Of a stretch of 34,928 bases of DNA, positions 6,332 through 14,533 are shown in pieces. Source of the stretch: Actinomycetes bacterium (lineage in GTDB: Bacteria > Actinomycetota > Acidimicrobiia > Acidimicrobiales > RAAP-2); contig JAJYWF010000013.1 of NCBI GenBank assembly GCA_021791635.1, positions 1-34,928 on the forward strand. The letters run 5' to 3'. Position numbers and translations under genes: made by a program. The notes below the pieces were generated by a model. It made no database searches. It saw only the letters and a program-made list of their open reading frames with translations, and was not told the origin of the DNA. Position 1 is the first letter of the stretch, and the number at the start of each line of letters is the position of its first letter.

Positions 6332-8407
6332 TCAGTAGGCATGGAGAGCGGTGAGGACGAGGTCGATGAGCTTGATGAACACGAATGGGGTGATCACTCC
6401 CCCGAGCCCGTAGACGAAGAGGTTGCGCCGAAGGATGGACGACGCCCCCGAGGGGTGCCAACGGACACCGCGGAGGGCAAGGGGAATGAGCGCGACGATC
6501 ACCAGGGCGTTGAATATGACCGCGGAGAGCACAGCAGTCTGCGGACTGTGAAGGCGCATGACGTTGAGCGCGCCGAGCTGAGGGTACGTGGCTGCGAACA
6601 GCGCGGGGATGATGGCGAAATACTTGGCTACGTCGTTGGCCACCGAGAACGTCGTCAATGCACCGCGGGTGATGAGCAGCTGCTTTCCCACCTCCACGAT
6701 CTCGATCAGCTTGGTGGGATTGGAATCGAGATCGACCATGTTCCCGGCTTCCTTGGCGGCCGTGGTGCCGGTGTTCATGGCCACACCCACGTCCGCCTGG
6801 GCCAGCGCCGGAGCGTCGTTGGTGCCGTCGCCGGTCATCGCGACGAGCTTCCCCCCCTCCTGCTCGGCCTTGATCAGATCCATCTTGGCTTCGGGGGTGG
6901 CTTCGGCGAGGTAGTCGTCCACGCCGGCTTCCTGGGCGATCGCCGCCGCCGTCAGCGGATTGTCCCCGGTGATCATGACGGTCCGTATCCCTACCGACCG
7001 GAGTGACTCGAACCGCTCCTTCATCCCCTGCTTGACGACGTCCTTCAGCTCGATGGCGCCGAGGACGTGGGGACCGTCGGCCACGACCAGGGGAGTGGAG
7101 CCGGCTCGGGACACCTCGCTCACGACGGCGTCCAGATCGGGGGGAGGGGTCCCCCCCTGATCAATCACCCAGTGGCGCACCGCTTCGGCCGCCCCCTTGC
7201 GCACCTGACGTCCTCCGATGTCGACACCGGACATCCGGGTCGTGGCCGAGAACGGTATGAACTCGTGATCGTCACCGAGCTCTCTCTCACGGATGCCGAA
7301 TCGCTCCTTGGCGAGCACCACGATCGATCGTCCTTCAGGGGTCTCGTCGGCCAAGGATGCCAACTGGGCTGCAGCGCCGACCTCGGATTCGGTGGACCCC
7401 CCCAGTGGGATGAAACGGGCTGCCATCCGGTTGCCCAGGGTGATGGTCCCGGTCTTGTCCAGAAGCAGGGTCTGGACGTCCCCGGCCGCCTCCACAGCCC
7501 GCCCACTCATGGCCAGCACGTTGCGCTGGACCAGCCGGTCCATCCCGGCGATGCCGATAGCTGAGAGTAGGGCACCAATCGTGGTGGGGATCAGGCACAC
7601 CAGGAGGGCAACCAGGACCACGATCGACACCGAAGCTCCTGAGAACCGGGCAAACGGGCTGAGAGTGACCACGACCGGAAGGAAGACGATGGTGAGCGCG
7701 GCCAGAAGGATGGTGAGGGCGATCTCGTTGGGAGTCTTTTGACGGTTGGCTCCCTCGACCAGCCCGATCATGCGGTCCAAGAAGGTCTGCCCACGTTCGG
7801 CGGTGATGCGAACCACGATCCGGTCCGACAGGACCCGCGTACCCCCGGTGACGGCGGAACGGTCACCGCCTGACTCACGGATCACCGGGGCCGACTCGCC
7901 CGTGATTGCTGACTCGTCGACCGAGGCGATACCTTCGATGATGTCGCCGTCGGACGGGATGAGGTCTCCCGCTTCACAGACCACGACGTCCCCTTTGACC
8001 AGTAGCGAGGCGGGCACCCGCTCCTCGACACCATCGGGACGCAATCTCCGGGCTTCGGTGTCGGCTCGCATGCGCCGCAGGGAGTCGGCCTGTGCCTTGC
8101 CCCGCCCCTCGGCCATCGCTTCGGCGAAATTGGCGAACACCACCGTAAGGAGAAGCCACACGGTGATACTCCAGGTGAAGAGGCTTGGGTGGACGATGGC
8201 TTCTGCCATGCTGACCACCGTCCCGACCAGCACCACGAAAATGACCGGGTTCCTGATCTGCACACGGGGGTCGAGCTTGGTGACCGAGCCCCGAACAGCG
8301 TTGGCCAGGATGGAGGGATCGAAAAGGCTGGAGCTCTGGGCCACGCCATGCGGCGACGCGGGTGAGGTGGGTGAGGTGGTCGAAGTAGCCGAGGGCATCG
8401 CGCTCAT
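6332..8407 (-). CDS. kdpB: Potassium-transporting P-type ATPase KdpB
   Basis: KdpB is the catalytic P-type ATPase of the Kdp pump and hydrolyses ATP to drive K+ through KdpA. The 691-residue product has the actuator motif TGES at residues 169-172, the phosphorylated Asp317 in DKTGT, and the hinge motif [17 protein letters not shown]. The transmembrane segment with [11 protein letters not shown] carries the P-type proline. Length fits the family (about 680-690). In E. coli the serine of TGES is a site of inhibitory phosphorylation, and the serine is conserved here. The ATG at 8407 overlaps the kdpA stop as ATGA; the frame is open to 8434, but that would run into kdpA. Confidence 0.97.
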   Translation of the reverse strand: MSAMPSATSTTSPTSPASPHGVAQSSSLFDPSILANAVRGSVTKLDPRVQIRNPVIFVVLVGTVVSMAEAIVHPSLFTWSITVWLLLTVVFANFAEAMAEGRGKAQADSLRRMRADTEARRLRPDGVEERVPASLLVKGDVVVCEAGDLIPSDGDIIEGIASVDESAITGESAPVIRESGGDRSAVTGGTRVLSDRIVVRITAERGQTFLDRMIGLVEGANRQKTPNEIALTILLAALTIVFLPVVVTLSPFARFSGASVSIVVLVALLVCLIPTTIGALLSAIGIAGMDRLVQRNVLAMSGRAVEAAGDVQTLLLDKTGTITLGNRMAARFIPLGGSTESEVGAAAQLASLADETPEGRSIVVLAKERFGIRERELGDDHEFIPFSATTRMSGVDIGGRQVRKGAAEAVRHWVIDQGGTPPPDLDAVVSEVSRAGSTPLVVADGPHVLGAIELKDVVKQGMKERFESLRSVGIRTVMITGDNPLTAAAIAQEAGVDDYLAEATPEAKMDLIKAEQEGGKLVAMTGDGTNDAPALAQADVGVAMNTGTTAAKEAGNMVDLDSNPTKLIEIVEVGKQLLITRGALTTFSVANDVAKYFAIIPALFAATYPQLGALNVMRLHSPQTAVLSAVIFNALVIVALIPLALRGVRWHPSGASSILRRNLFVYGLGGVITPFVFIKLIDLVLTALHAY

Positions 8408-10098
8408 CCGAAGAGCCGCCCATGGCTCAGCCACTCCACGATCGGACCGAGCGACACCGCGGGGAAGAAGGTGAGCCCACCCACGATGAGGATGACACCG
8501 ATCACCAGTCCCGTGAACAAGGGCGTGTCGGTGCGGAAGGTTCCCAGCCCGGAGGGAACGACTGCCTTCGAGGCCAGGGATCCGGCCAGGGCGAGGACAG
8601 GCACCATCACACCGAAGCGCCCCAACAGCATCGCGATCCCACCGGTCACGTTGTAGAAGGCCGTATTGCCATTCAGGCCGGCAAAGGCCGATCCGTTGTT
8701 GTTCGCCTGGGAGGTGAAGGCGTAGAGGATCTCGGAGAAGCCGTGTGGTCCGGCGTTCGTCGGCCCCACCCGACCGGCGTGAACTGATACGGCGATAGCC
8801 GTCAGGCCCAGCACGGCGATGGGCATGACCAGGATGCCGAGAGCCGCCAGCTTCACTTCACGTGCCTGGATCTTCTTGCCCAGGTACTCGGGCGTTCGAC
8901 CCACCATCAGACCGCCGAGGAACACGGCCACCAGCGCGAACAGCAAGATGGTGTAGAGGCCGCTTCCCACGCCACCCGGCGTCACCTCGCCCAGCATCAT
9001 CCCCGACATGAGACCGAAACCTCCGAGCGGGGTGAACGAGTCGTTGGCCCCGGCCACCGAGCCCGTCGACGTCTGGGTCGACGCGATGTTGTAGAGCGAC
9101 GTGGGAAGAGCCCCGAATCGCACCTCCTTGCCCACCATGTTCCCTCCCGGCTGTGCCACGACGTGGGCCGCGGCGACGGCCGGGTTCCCCTGAGCCTCGG
9201 CGTAGGAAGAGAAGCCCAACCACGTCCCGAAGATGATGGCCATGGCCGCCAAGAGCGTCAGTCCTTGCCTGAAGCTCCCGACCAGCTTGCCGAACGTGTA
9301 GGTCAGGGCGACGGGAATGCACAGGAGGAGAAGGACGGACAGCAACAGCGTCGCACCGGTCGGGTCCTCGAAGGGATCGGCTCCATTGGCATTGAAGAAT
9401 CCCCCTCCGTTGGTCCCGAGCTGCTTGATGGGCTCCATGAAGGCGACCGGGCCCCGGGGAATGACCTGGGTTGCACCCGTGAGGGCATTGTGGACGGTTG
9501 CCGGCCCGGCCAGGGTTTGGACAGCTCCCTGGGACACGAAGACGATGCCGCAGACGAAGGCGATCGGCAGCAGGATGTAGAGGACCCCCCGGATGAGGTC
9601 CACCCAGAAATTCCCGATGGTCGGCGAACCCTTTCGGGCGAAGCCACGGATGAGGGCGACGGCGACGGCGATGCCCACGGCGGCGCTGACGAACTGCTGG
9701 ACGGTGAGCGCCGCCATCTGCGACAGGTAGGACATCGTGGACTCACCGGCATAGTTCTGCCAATTGGTGTTGGTGACGAACGACACGGCCGTGTTCCAGG
9801 CCAGAGCCGGTGAGACGGCGCCCAGATGCTGGGGGTTGAACGGGAGGCTTCCCTGGAGGCGCAGCAGTCCGTAGGTGACGACGAGAGCCACGCCGGAGAA
9901 CACGATCAGCGCTCCGGCGTAACGGGGCCACGTCTGCTCCGATTCGGGATCGATCATCAAGACTCGGTAGACGGGGCGTTCCAGGCGTGCCAGGAAGGTC
10001 ACCCGACCTTCGTAGACCGCCGCCATGTACGAGCCCAGGAAGCGCCAGGAGAGAGCCAGGAGAACGACCAGGACCAGGATCGTCCAGAAGTAACTCAT
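8404..10098 (-). CDS. kdpA: Potassium-transporting ATPase KdpA subunit
   Basis: KdpA is the channel-like K+-binding subunit, descended from the superfamily of K+ transporters. The 564-residue product is almost all membrane spans and carries the four pore regions of the family: [42 protein letters not shown], and the last one around [14 protein letters not shown]. The N-terminus ([13 protein letters not shown]) is typical. Length matches the usual about 560 residues. ATG at 10098 directly follows the kdpF stop with no spacer, and its own stop overlaps kdpB. It acts in the cytoplasmic membrane with KdpB, KdpC and KdpF. Confidence 0.97.
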   Translation of the reverse strand: MSYFWTILVLVVLLALSWRFLGSYMAAVYEGRVTFLARLERPVYRVLMIDPESEQTWPRYAGALIVFSGVALVVTYGLLRLQGSLPFNPQHLGAVSPALAWNTAVSFVTNTNWQNYAGESTMSYLSQMAALTVQQFVSAAVGIAVAVALIRGFARKGSPTIGNFWVDLIRGVLYILLPIAFVCGIVFVSQGAVQTLAGPATVHNALTGATQVIPRGPVAFMEPIKQLGTNGGGFFNANGADPFEDPTGATLLLSVLLLLCIPVALTYTFGKLVGSFRQGLTLLAAMAIIFGTWLGFSSYAEAQGNPAVAAAHVVAQPGGNMVGKEVRFGALPTSLYNIASTQTSTGSVAGANDSFTPLGGFGLMSGMMLGEVTPGGVGSGLYTILLFALVAVFLGGLMVGRTPEYLGKKIQAREVKLAALGILVMPIAVLGLTAIAVSVHAGRVGPTNAGPHGFSEILYAFTSQANNNGSAFAGLNGNTAFYNVTGGIAMLLGRFGVMVPVLALAGSLASKAVVPSGLGTFRTDTPLFTGLVIGVILIVGGLTFFPAVSLGPIVEWLSHGRLFG

Positions 10099-10188
10099 TC
10101 AGAATCGCTCGGGCTTGAGAAGGGCCGCGCCTAGATAGATGAAGAGCACGGTCGACAGCGCAAGGAGGATTCCGTCGCTCAGGCTCAT
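10099..10188 (-). CDS. kdpF: KdpF small membrane subunit
   Basis: This 29-residue peptide consists of one membrane helix (ILLALSTVLFIYLGAALL) ending in the KdpF hallmark LLKPERF. KdpF is a lipid-like stabiliser of the KdpFABC complex. Its position immediately before kdpA is the standard one. The ATG at 10188 overlaps the TGA of the mini-ORF upstream as ATGA, and the stop abuts the kdpA ATG. It is easily missed in automated annotation because of its size. Confidence 0.9.
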   Translation of the reverse strand: MSLSDGILLALSTVLFIYLGAALLKPERF

Positions 10189-10268
10189 ATCCGATCGAGC
10201 CCCCGGACCAGGGCCAGCAAGGCGACGACTGAGATCACGATCCCGATCACGGAGAGAAAGTCGCCCAC
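10185..10268 (-). CDS. 27-residue membrane peptide upstream of kdpF
   Basis: Starting at GTG 10268, the frame encodes a hydrophobic helix (FLSVIGIVISVVALLALV) followed by the short positive end RGLDRI. Its TGA overlaps the kdpF ATG as ATGA, which supports translation by coupling. A tail of the form VRGLDRL/VRGCDRL on a one-helix peptide next to kdpF is, to my recollection, seen in other actinobacterial kdp operons. It might be a second accessory helix of the pump or a leader peptide that couples kdpF translation. The start is uncertain: no clear Shine-Dalgarno, and later GTG codons exist at 10250 and 10238. Confidence 0.55.
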   Translation of the reverse strand: MGDFLSVIGIVISVVALLALVRGLDRI

Positions 10269-10291
10269 ATCGGCAGTGTCGCCGCTGTGCC

Positions 10292-10340
10292 GTGAACCCG
10301 AACTGAACGCCTGCGGCTCGGCCGTGAACAGTCTGTGAAC
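10292..10340 (-). promoter_or_regulatory. Candidate KdpE binding site: four phased GTTCAC half-sites
   Basis: On the minus strand the 113-base gap between kdpE and the kdpF region holds GTTCAC (10335-10340), GTTCAC (10324-10329), GTTCAG (10303-10308) and GTTCAC (10292-10297). Each pair has an 11-bp period, and the pairs are 21 bp apart, so all four face roughly the same side of the helix. Tandem direct half-sites at 11-bp spacing are the usual target of OmpR/PhoB-family regulators, to which KdpE belongs. The last half-site ends 24 bases before the mini-ORF start, so the site would overlap or adjoin the kdpFABC promoter. Confidence 0.6.
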
Positions 10341-10381
10341 GAAGGTCTTCGGGGGCACGCGCCGGCTGTTGGCGAGCGTGG

Positions 10382-11071
10382 TCAGTCCGAAGGCGGAGCG
10401 ACCAGTGCGTAGCCGATGCCAGGCGTGGTGCGAAGGAGGCTGCCTTCGCGGTCGTTGAGCTTGCGGCGAAGTCGGTACACGTACACCCGCAGGTACTCGG
10501 CTTCGTCGCCGTACCCGTCGCCCCATACATGGCGCAGGATCATCTGGTGGGTGCAGATCTTCCCGGCATGAGAGGCCAGGTAGGCGAGCAGCTCGAACTC
10601 CCGGCCGGTGAGTCCCAGGGGCTCGTTGGCCAGGGTTGCCTGGTGGTGGACCAGGTCCAAGCTGAGCGGACCGACGGCGAGTACGGGCGGTCCGGTGGTC
10701 TGCGGGATGCGGCGGTGGTGGCGGAGCGCGGTGCGGATCCGGGCTTCGAGCTCGGCCATGCCGAACGGCTTGGTCACGTAGTCGTCGGCACCGCTGTCGA
10801 GGGCCGCCACCTTGCGGTCCTCCGATCCGGTAGCCGACAGCACGATGATGGCCGCGTCGGACCAGCTCCGGATCCTTCGGCATACGTCCAGCCCGTCGAT
10901 GTCGGGAAGACCCAAATCCAGCACGATGAGCTCGGGCGGGTCCAGGGCCGCCTTGGACAGTCCCTCCTCCCCGGTCACTGCGACGGCCACCTCGTAGCCC
11001 CGGGCCTCGAGGCCGACCCGTAGCGCTCGGAGGAGGGGCCGGTCGTCGTCGATCACCAGGACGCGGGCCAC
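10382..11071 (-). CDS. kdpE: KdpE response regulator (OmpR family)
   Basis: KdpE is the DNA-binding partner of KdpD and activates the pump genes when K+ is scarce. The 229-residue product has a receiver domain (residues 1-115) with acidic residues Asp8-Asp9-Asp10, phospho-acceptor Asp52 in LIVLDLGLPD, the switch residue Ser79, and Lys101 in YVTKPF. A winged-helix DNA-binding domain (about 130-225) includes LTGREFELLAYLA, HVWGDGYGDEAEYLRVYVYRLRRKL and the C-terminal GIGYAL. The GTG at 11071 starts one base after the kinase stop (TGA-C-GTG); the longer open frame to 11224 would overlap the kinase gene. The structural genes begin 113 bases downstream. Confidence 0.93.
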   Translation of the reverse strand: MARVLVIDDDRPLLRALRVGLEARGYEVAVAVTGEEGLSKAALDPPELIVLDLGLPDIDGLDVCRRIRSWSDAAIIVLSATGSEDRKVAALDSGADDYVTKPFGMAELEARIRTALRHHRRIPQTTGPPVLAVGPLSLDLVHHQATLANEPLGLTGREFELLAYLASHAGKICTHQMILRHVWGDGYGDEAEYLRVYVYRLRRKLNDREGSLLRTTPGIGYALVAPPSD

Positions 11072-11072
11072 G

Positions 11073-12776
11073 TCAGCCGTCCCTTCCGATACCGCTCGAG
11101 CCGTCTGACGGGTCGAGCGGACCCGGTGCGTGGACTGCAGGACCGGTGACGCGGTCATGACGAGGCCGCCCGGACCGGGAGCCTGGTCGGTCCACCGGCA
11201 AGGTGAAGGAGAAACGCGCTCCACCAGCTGCGGCCTCGTCTACCCAGATCTTCTCGTCATGGGCCGTGACGAAGGCGTGTGCGATCGCCAACCCCAGCCC
11301 ACCACGTCCTCCGGCCTCGCGGCGGTTGAACATGTGGAATATCCCCGAACGATCTTCACTCGAGATGCCGGGACCGTGGTCTTCGACGGCCATCAGCACC
11401 GTGTCATGGGCCGGGCGGGTCGCCGTGATCACGACGGGCGTGTCGGTGGGAGCGTAGGTGAGGGCATTGTCGATCAGGTTGACCAGGACTTGACCGACGA
11501 GGAGCGGGTCCACGTTGACTTGGGGCAGGTCGTCAGCGGGTAGCCATCGGATCCGGGTCAGGTCACTCCACGTGCCGATGGTATCGATGGCCTCCTCCAT
11601 GAGTGCGTGGACACTCGTGGCGCGACGCCGGAGCTCGAGAGCCCCGGACTGGATCCTGGTCATGTCCAAGAGATTTGCCACCAGTCGATCGAGGCGTCGA
11701 GCCTGGACTTCGACGAGATGAACCAGCTCGTCGTGGTCAGACGGGCTGATCGGCGCGTCCGGGTCCGAGAGAGCCGAGGTTGCCACCAAGATGGTGGCCA
11801 GGGGAGTCCGAAGGTCGTGGGAGACCGCCCCCACCAGCGACCGCCGGAGCCGGTCTACCTCCTCTAGGAGACGACTCCTCACCGCCTGCTCACGGAGTTG
11901 GGAACGCTCCAGGGCCAGGGCTAGATGATTGGCGAACGCCCGAAGGAGCTCGTGGTCCTGGGTGGTCCCCGGGAGCCCCCTCAGCGCCAGAAGTCCCACA
12001 GGCTCACCCGCCAGCGCCAGGGCGAGGACCTGGACGCCGTCCTGCCCGGAGCGAGAACCGTCGAGACTGACCGGGAGCCGGGAGCTCGAGAGCCGGCGAA
12101 GCTCATCGTCGGTGAGCGGTTCGCCAGCCGAGGCCATGAGCTGCAGGCGGCCCGACGAAGGAAGCAGCAGGGCCACCCCTCCGAGCTCGAAGGCTTCATG
12201 TACGGAGGTGACGACGGCAGTGAGAAGTTCGTTCAGAGGGGACTCCCGGACCAACAGCTCCGACGAGTCGAACAGGCGCCGTAGCTCCGCAGTCCGGCGC
12301 TCGGCATCGGTGCGAGCCAGGGTGGCACGGCCCACCAGGCGAGCCACGACGACCATGACCACCGCATAGACCCCGAGTGCCGTCCAGTTCTGCGCGGCCC
12401 CAACGGAGAGCGTGTTGTACGGAGGAAGAAAGACCAGGTCGTAGGCCAGGAATCCCGACGCCGTGGCGATGACCCCGGCACCGAACCCGCCGATCGCCAC
12501 CCCCACGACGACGGGCACGACCAGCACCAGCGCCGAGGTGGCAGCGCTGAGGTGGGCCCGGAACGGCAGCATTGCAGCACTCAGGAGCACGACCAGCACC
12601 ACCGCAATCCCGGCGCCGAGAAAGGCCAGGCGCGGAGGTAGGTGCGCCCGATTAGGCCTCCGGCGCCACAGTGACTTCGGGCTCCCGCCGGATCCCGGCG
12701 CGCTCTTGCCGTCGAGCGCGGCGGCCCCCATGTCGCCGGGTGTGTCGAGAGAACCAGCGCGCCGTTCCAACGTCAT
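11073..12776 (-). CDS. kdpD: KdpD C-terminal half: membrane sensor histidine kinase
   Basis: This 567-residue protein has only the second half of KdpD. It has a four-helix membrane domain of the DUF4118 type (about residues 48-150, with GFLAYDLVFLPPYNTLSV), a GAF-like region (about 165-295), a HisKA domain with phospho-accepting His320 in GAVSHDLRTPL, and a HATPase domain (NLIDNALTYAP, DHGPGIS, GGLGLAIAHAF). The KdpD ATPase-like and universal-stress domains are missing and lie in the separate gene at 4187-5428. It precedes kdpE, overlapping none but with one base between. The ATG at 12776 has no Shine-Dalgarno and sits 6 bases from a perfect 8-bp hairpin. The open frame extends upstream to 13109, but that stretch overlaps the acyl-CoA dehydrogenase gene. 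Confidence 0.9.
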   Translation of the reverse strand: MTLERRAGSLDTPGDMGAAALDGKSAPGSGGSPKSLWRRRPNRAHLPPRLAFLGAGIAVVLVVLLSAAMLPFRAHLSAATSALVLVVPVVVGVAIGGFGAGVIATASGFLAYDLVFLPPYNTLSVGAAQNWTALGVYAVVMVVVARLVGRATLARTDAERRTAELRRLFDSSELLVRESPLNELLTAVVTSVHEAFELGGVALLLPSSGRLQLMASAGEPLTDDELRRLSSSRLPVSLDGSRSGQDGVQVLALALAGEPVGLLALRGLPGTTQDHELLRAFANHLALALERSQLREQAVRSRLLEEVDRLRRSLVGAVSHDLRTPLATILVATSALSDPDAPISPSDHDELVHLVEVQARRLDRLVANLLDMTRIQSGALELRRRATSVHALMEEAIDTIGTWSDLTRIRWLPADDLPQVNVDPLLVGQVLVNLIDNALTYAPTDTPVVITATRPAHDTVLMAVEDHGPGISSEDRSGIFHMFNRREAGGRGGLGLAIAHAFVTAHDEKIWVDEAAAGGARFSFTLPVDRPGSRSGRPRHDRVTGPAVHAPGPLDPSDGSSGIGRDG

Positions 12777-12782
12777 CCAGCA

Positions 12783-12806
12783 TGCACCGAACGCGTACTC
12801 GGTGCA
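12783..12806. promoter_or_regulatory. Perfect 8-bp inverted repeat at the start of the kdp locus
   Basis: TGCACCGA (12783-12790) and TCGGTGCA (12799-12806) are exact inverse complements separated by 8 bases. The element lies in the 55-base gap between the acyl-CoA dehydrogenase stop and the kinase ATG at 12776. It could be an operator, a terminator for the upstream gene (no T-tract follows) or an RNA hairpin that hides the kinase start. The sequence alone cannot choose among these. Confidence 0.45.
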
Positions 12807-12831
12807 CCTGCGGGGACCGAACGGCGCCGGA

Positions 12832-14088
12832 TCAGTTGCCGAAGTCCCAGCCTTCGCCTGATTCGTATCGGTGGATGACGTTCTTGGCGATGAGGATCTT
12901 GTGCACTTCGTCCGGTCCGTCGGCCAAGCGCAGGGTCCGAGCACCCTGGTACATGGTCGCCAGCGGGAGATCGTTCGAGACTCCGGCAGCACCCCAGACC
13001 TGGATGGCACGGTCGACCACGCGCTCGTAAGCCGCGGGCACGAAGATCTTGATGGCGGAGATGTCGGTACGTGCGTCCTGGTCGTCTCGGTCCGTCTTCT
13101 CGGCGGCATGGATGGTCATCAGTCGAGCCGCTTGAATGTCCTGGTAGCTGTCGGCGATGAAGCCTTGGATGAATTGCTTGTCCTTCAACGGGCCCCCGTG
13201 GACTTGGCGTGAGGTGGCGCGCTCGATCATGAGATCGAAGGCCCGCCACATCTGCCCCACCGAGTTCATGCAGTGGTAGATGCGCCCGGCGCCCAGACGA
13301 TCTTGGGCGGCACGGTGCCCGTCTCCGACGTTCCCCAAGATGTTCTCGGCCGGCACCCGGACGTTCTCGTAGATCACTTCGCAGTGGTCCGAGGTAGATC
13401 GTCCCCAGATTCCGATTCCCCGGACCACGTTCACCCCCGAGGTGGAGGTGGGCACGATGATCTGGGCCATCTGGCCGGTGCGTCCGAGCTCTCCGGCGTC
13501 GTCGTGAACCCGGCACATCACGATGAAGAAGTCGGCGTCGATCCCGTTGGAGGTGAACCACTTGTGCCCGTTGATGACCCAATGGTCACCGTCACGGACA
13601 GCGGTGGTGTCCAACGAACGGGGATCGGAGCCGGGGTTGTGCGGCTCGGTCATAGAGAACCCCGACTCCATGGTCCCTTCGATCAGTGGCACCAGCCATT
13701 TCCGCTTCTGCTCCTCGGTGCCGTACTTGAGCAGGATCCGCTGGTTGCCCGAGTTGGGGGCCACGACTCCGAACAGCTTTGCCGCACCCAGGGCGTAGGC
13801 CAGCACCTCGTTCATGTAGGCGTGGCTCAGGAAGTCCAGCCCCATACCGCCGTACTCGACCGGCAGGTGCGGTGCCCACAGCCCGGCCTGGCGTACCCGC
13901 TGCTGTACCTCCTCACGCAGTTCGTAGGCGCGCCTACGGTCGGCTTCGGCGAGCTCAGCACCCTCTCGTTGCGGCCACAGGGTCCGCTCGTAGGGGAGGA
14001 TCCAGGTGTTCACGATCTCGGCGGTCCGCATGCGGATGTCGTTGATCCGCTCGTCGAGGGTCGGCACCGGCTTCACGTTCATGGTCAC
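12832..14088 (-). CDS. Acyl-CoA dehydrogenase, ACAD10/ACAD11-like
   Basis: This FAD enzyme would introduce a double bond between C2 and C3 of an acyl-CoA. The 418-residue product has the N-terminal helical domain (LWAPHLPVEYGGMG), the middle beta domain (SMTEPHNPGSD, WVINGHKWFTSNG), and the C-terminal helical domain (ALATMYQGARTLR is seen as LATMYQGARTLR). Instead of the common YEGT motif it ends RLADGPDEVHK, typical of ACAD10/11-like enzymes. In mammals these act on 4-hydroxyacyl-CoA derivatives with a kinase-like partner domain, which is absent here. GTG at 14088 is preceded by GGAGG with a 7-base spacer, making it better placed than the ATG at 14082. It is the first gene of the minus-strand run before the kdp locus. 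Confidence 0.92.
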   Translation of the reverse strand: MTMNVKPVPTLDERINDIRMRTAEIVNTWILPYERTLWPQREGAELAEADRRRAYELREEVQQRVRQAGLWAPHLPVEYGGMGLDFLSHAYMNEVLAYALGAAKLFGVVAPNSGNQRILLKYGTEEQKRKWLVPLIEGTMESGFSMTEPHNPGSDPRSLDTTAVRDGDHWVINGHKWFTSNGIDADFFIVMCRVHDDAGELGRTGQMAQIIVPTSTSGVNVVRGIGIWGRSTSDHCEVIYENVRVPAENILGNVGDGHRAAQDRLGAGRIYHCMNSVGQMWRAFDLMIERATSRQVHGGPLKDKQFIQGFIADSYQDIQAARLMTIHAAEKTDRDDQDARTDISAIKIFVPAAYERVVDRAIQVWGAAGVSNDLPLATMYQGARTLRLADGPDEVHKILIAKNVIHRYESGEGWDFGN

Positions 14089-14168
14089 TGTCGGTCCTCC
14101 AGGTCCTCTAGGTGATCCGGGTTCTTCCGATCTTCTGACGGTTCCGGATCACCTACTTCGGGGTCCGG

Positions 14169-14256
14169 TGGCGGAGGCGGTGGGATTTGAACCCACGGTG
14201 GGTTGCCCCACACACGATTTCCAATCGTGCCGATTCGGCCGCTCTCGCACGCCTCC
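14169..14256 (-). tRNA. tRNA-Ser (anticodon GGA)
   Basis: On the minus strand GGAGGCG/CGCCTCC forms the acceptor stem, CACGA-TTGGAAA-TCGTG the anticodon arm with anticodon GGA, and GTGGG/CCCAC the long variable arm of a class II serine tRNA. The discriminator G is followed by an encoded CCA at 14171-14169, unlike tRNA-Ser(CGA) at 1088. Acceptor stem, D-arm and T-arm are nearly identical between the two. This tRNA reads UCC and UCU codons. Confidence 0.95.
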
Positions 14257-14333
14257 CGAGGAGCACGCAGCTCACGAGCTGCGAGCGGGGACAGGCTACC
14301 GGAAGGAAGGGAGCGGGACGTACTTCGGGGAGC

Positions 14334-14339
14334 TAGGCT
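14334..14339 (+). promoter_or_regulatory. Candidate -10 box (TAGGCT) for the SRP RNA
   Basis: TAGGCT fits TANNNT and lies shortly before the predicted 5' end of the SRP RNA. The same hexamer is used at 14520-14525 before dnaX. No -35 box is obvious. Confidence 0.35.
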
Positions 14340-14356
14340 CAGATGTGTATCGCGCC

Positions 14357-14482
14357 GAGGTTGGGTGCGGTGGCCGGGTCCTGCGCAACGGCCGCTCGTG
14401 AACCGAGTCAGGGTCGGAAGGCAGCAGCTCTCAGCGGGTGAGGCCGTGTGCCGTAGCCAACCTGGCCACCGCACCGAGCTCC
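14357..14482 (+). ncRNA. ffs: Signal recognition particle RNA (4.5S type)
   Basis: The conserved apical loop region GTCAGGGTCGGAAGGCAGCA (14407-14426) contains the GGAA tetraloop-like turn and the asymmetric loop that bind the Ffh protein. The flanks form a long helix: GGTGCGGTGGCC (from about 14364) pairs with GGCCACCGCACC (ending about 14475). This is the short bacterial form without an Alu domain. It works with Ffh to target membrane and secreted proteins. It lies directly before dnaX, the usual actinobacterial place. The ends are estimated from base pairing and may be off by about ten bases. Confidence 0.9.
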
Positions 14483-14519
14483 GGACGGTGAAGCCTGCCG
14501 CCTTTGCCGGTGGCGCCGG

Positions 14520-14525
14520 TAGGCT
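14520..14525 (+). promoter_or_regulatory. Candidate -10 box (TAGGCT) for leaderless dnaX
   Basis: TAGGCT is followed by 8 bases (CCCCGGGC) and then the dnaX ATG at 14534, with no Shine-Dalgarno between. This is the same box-to-start spacing as at tadA and ccr. Confidence 0.4.
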
Positions 14526-14533
14526 CCCCGGGC

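Noticed and set aside
12777-12831. A c-di-AMP (ydaO-type) riboswitch ahead of the kdp locus
   Set aside because: The gap is 55 bases, much too short for that riboswitch, and contains only the simple 8-bp hairpin.
14169-14256. tRNA-Ser as an integration (att) site for a mobile element
   Set aside because: No integrase, excisionase or partial tRNA duplicate acting as a second att site is seen. The only similar sequence is a complete second serine tRNA at 1088.
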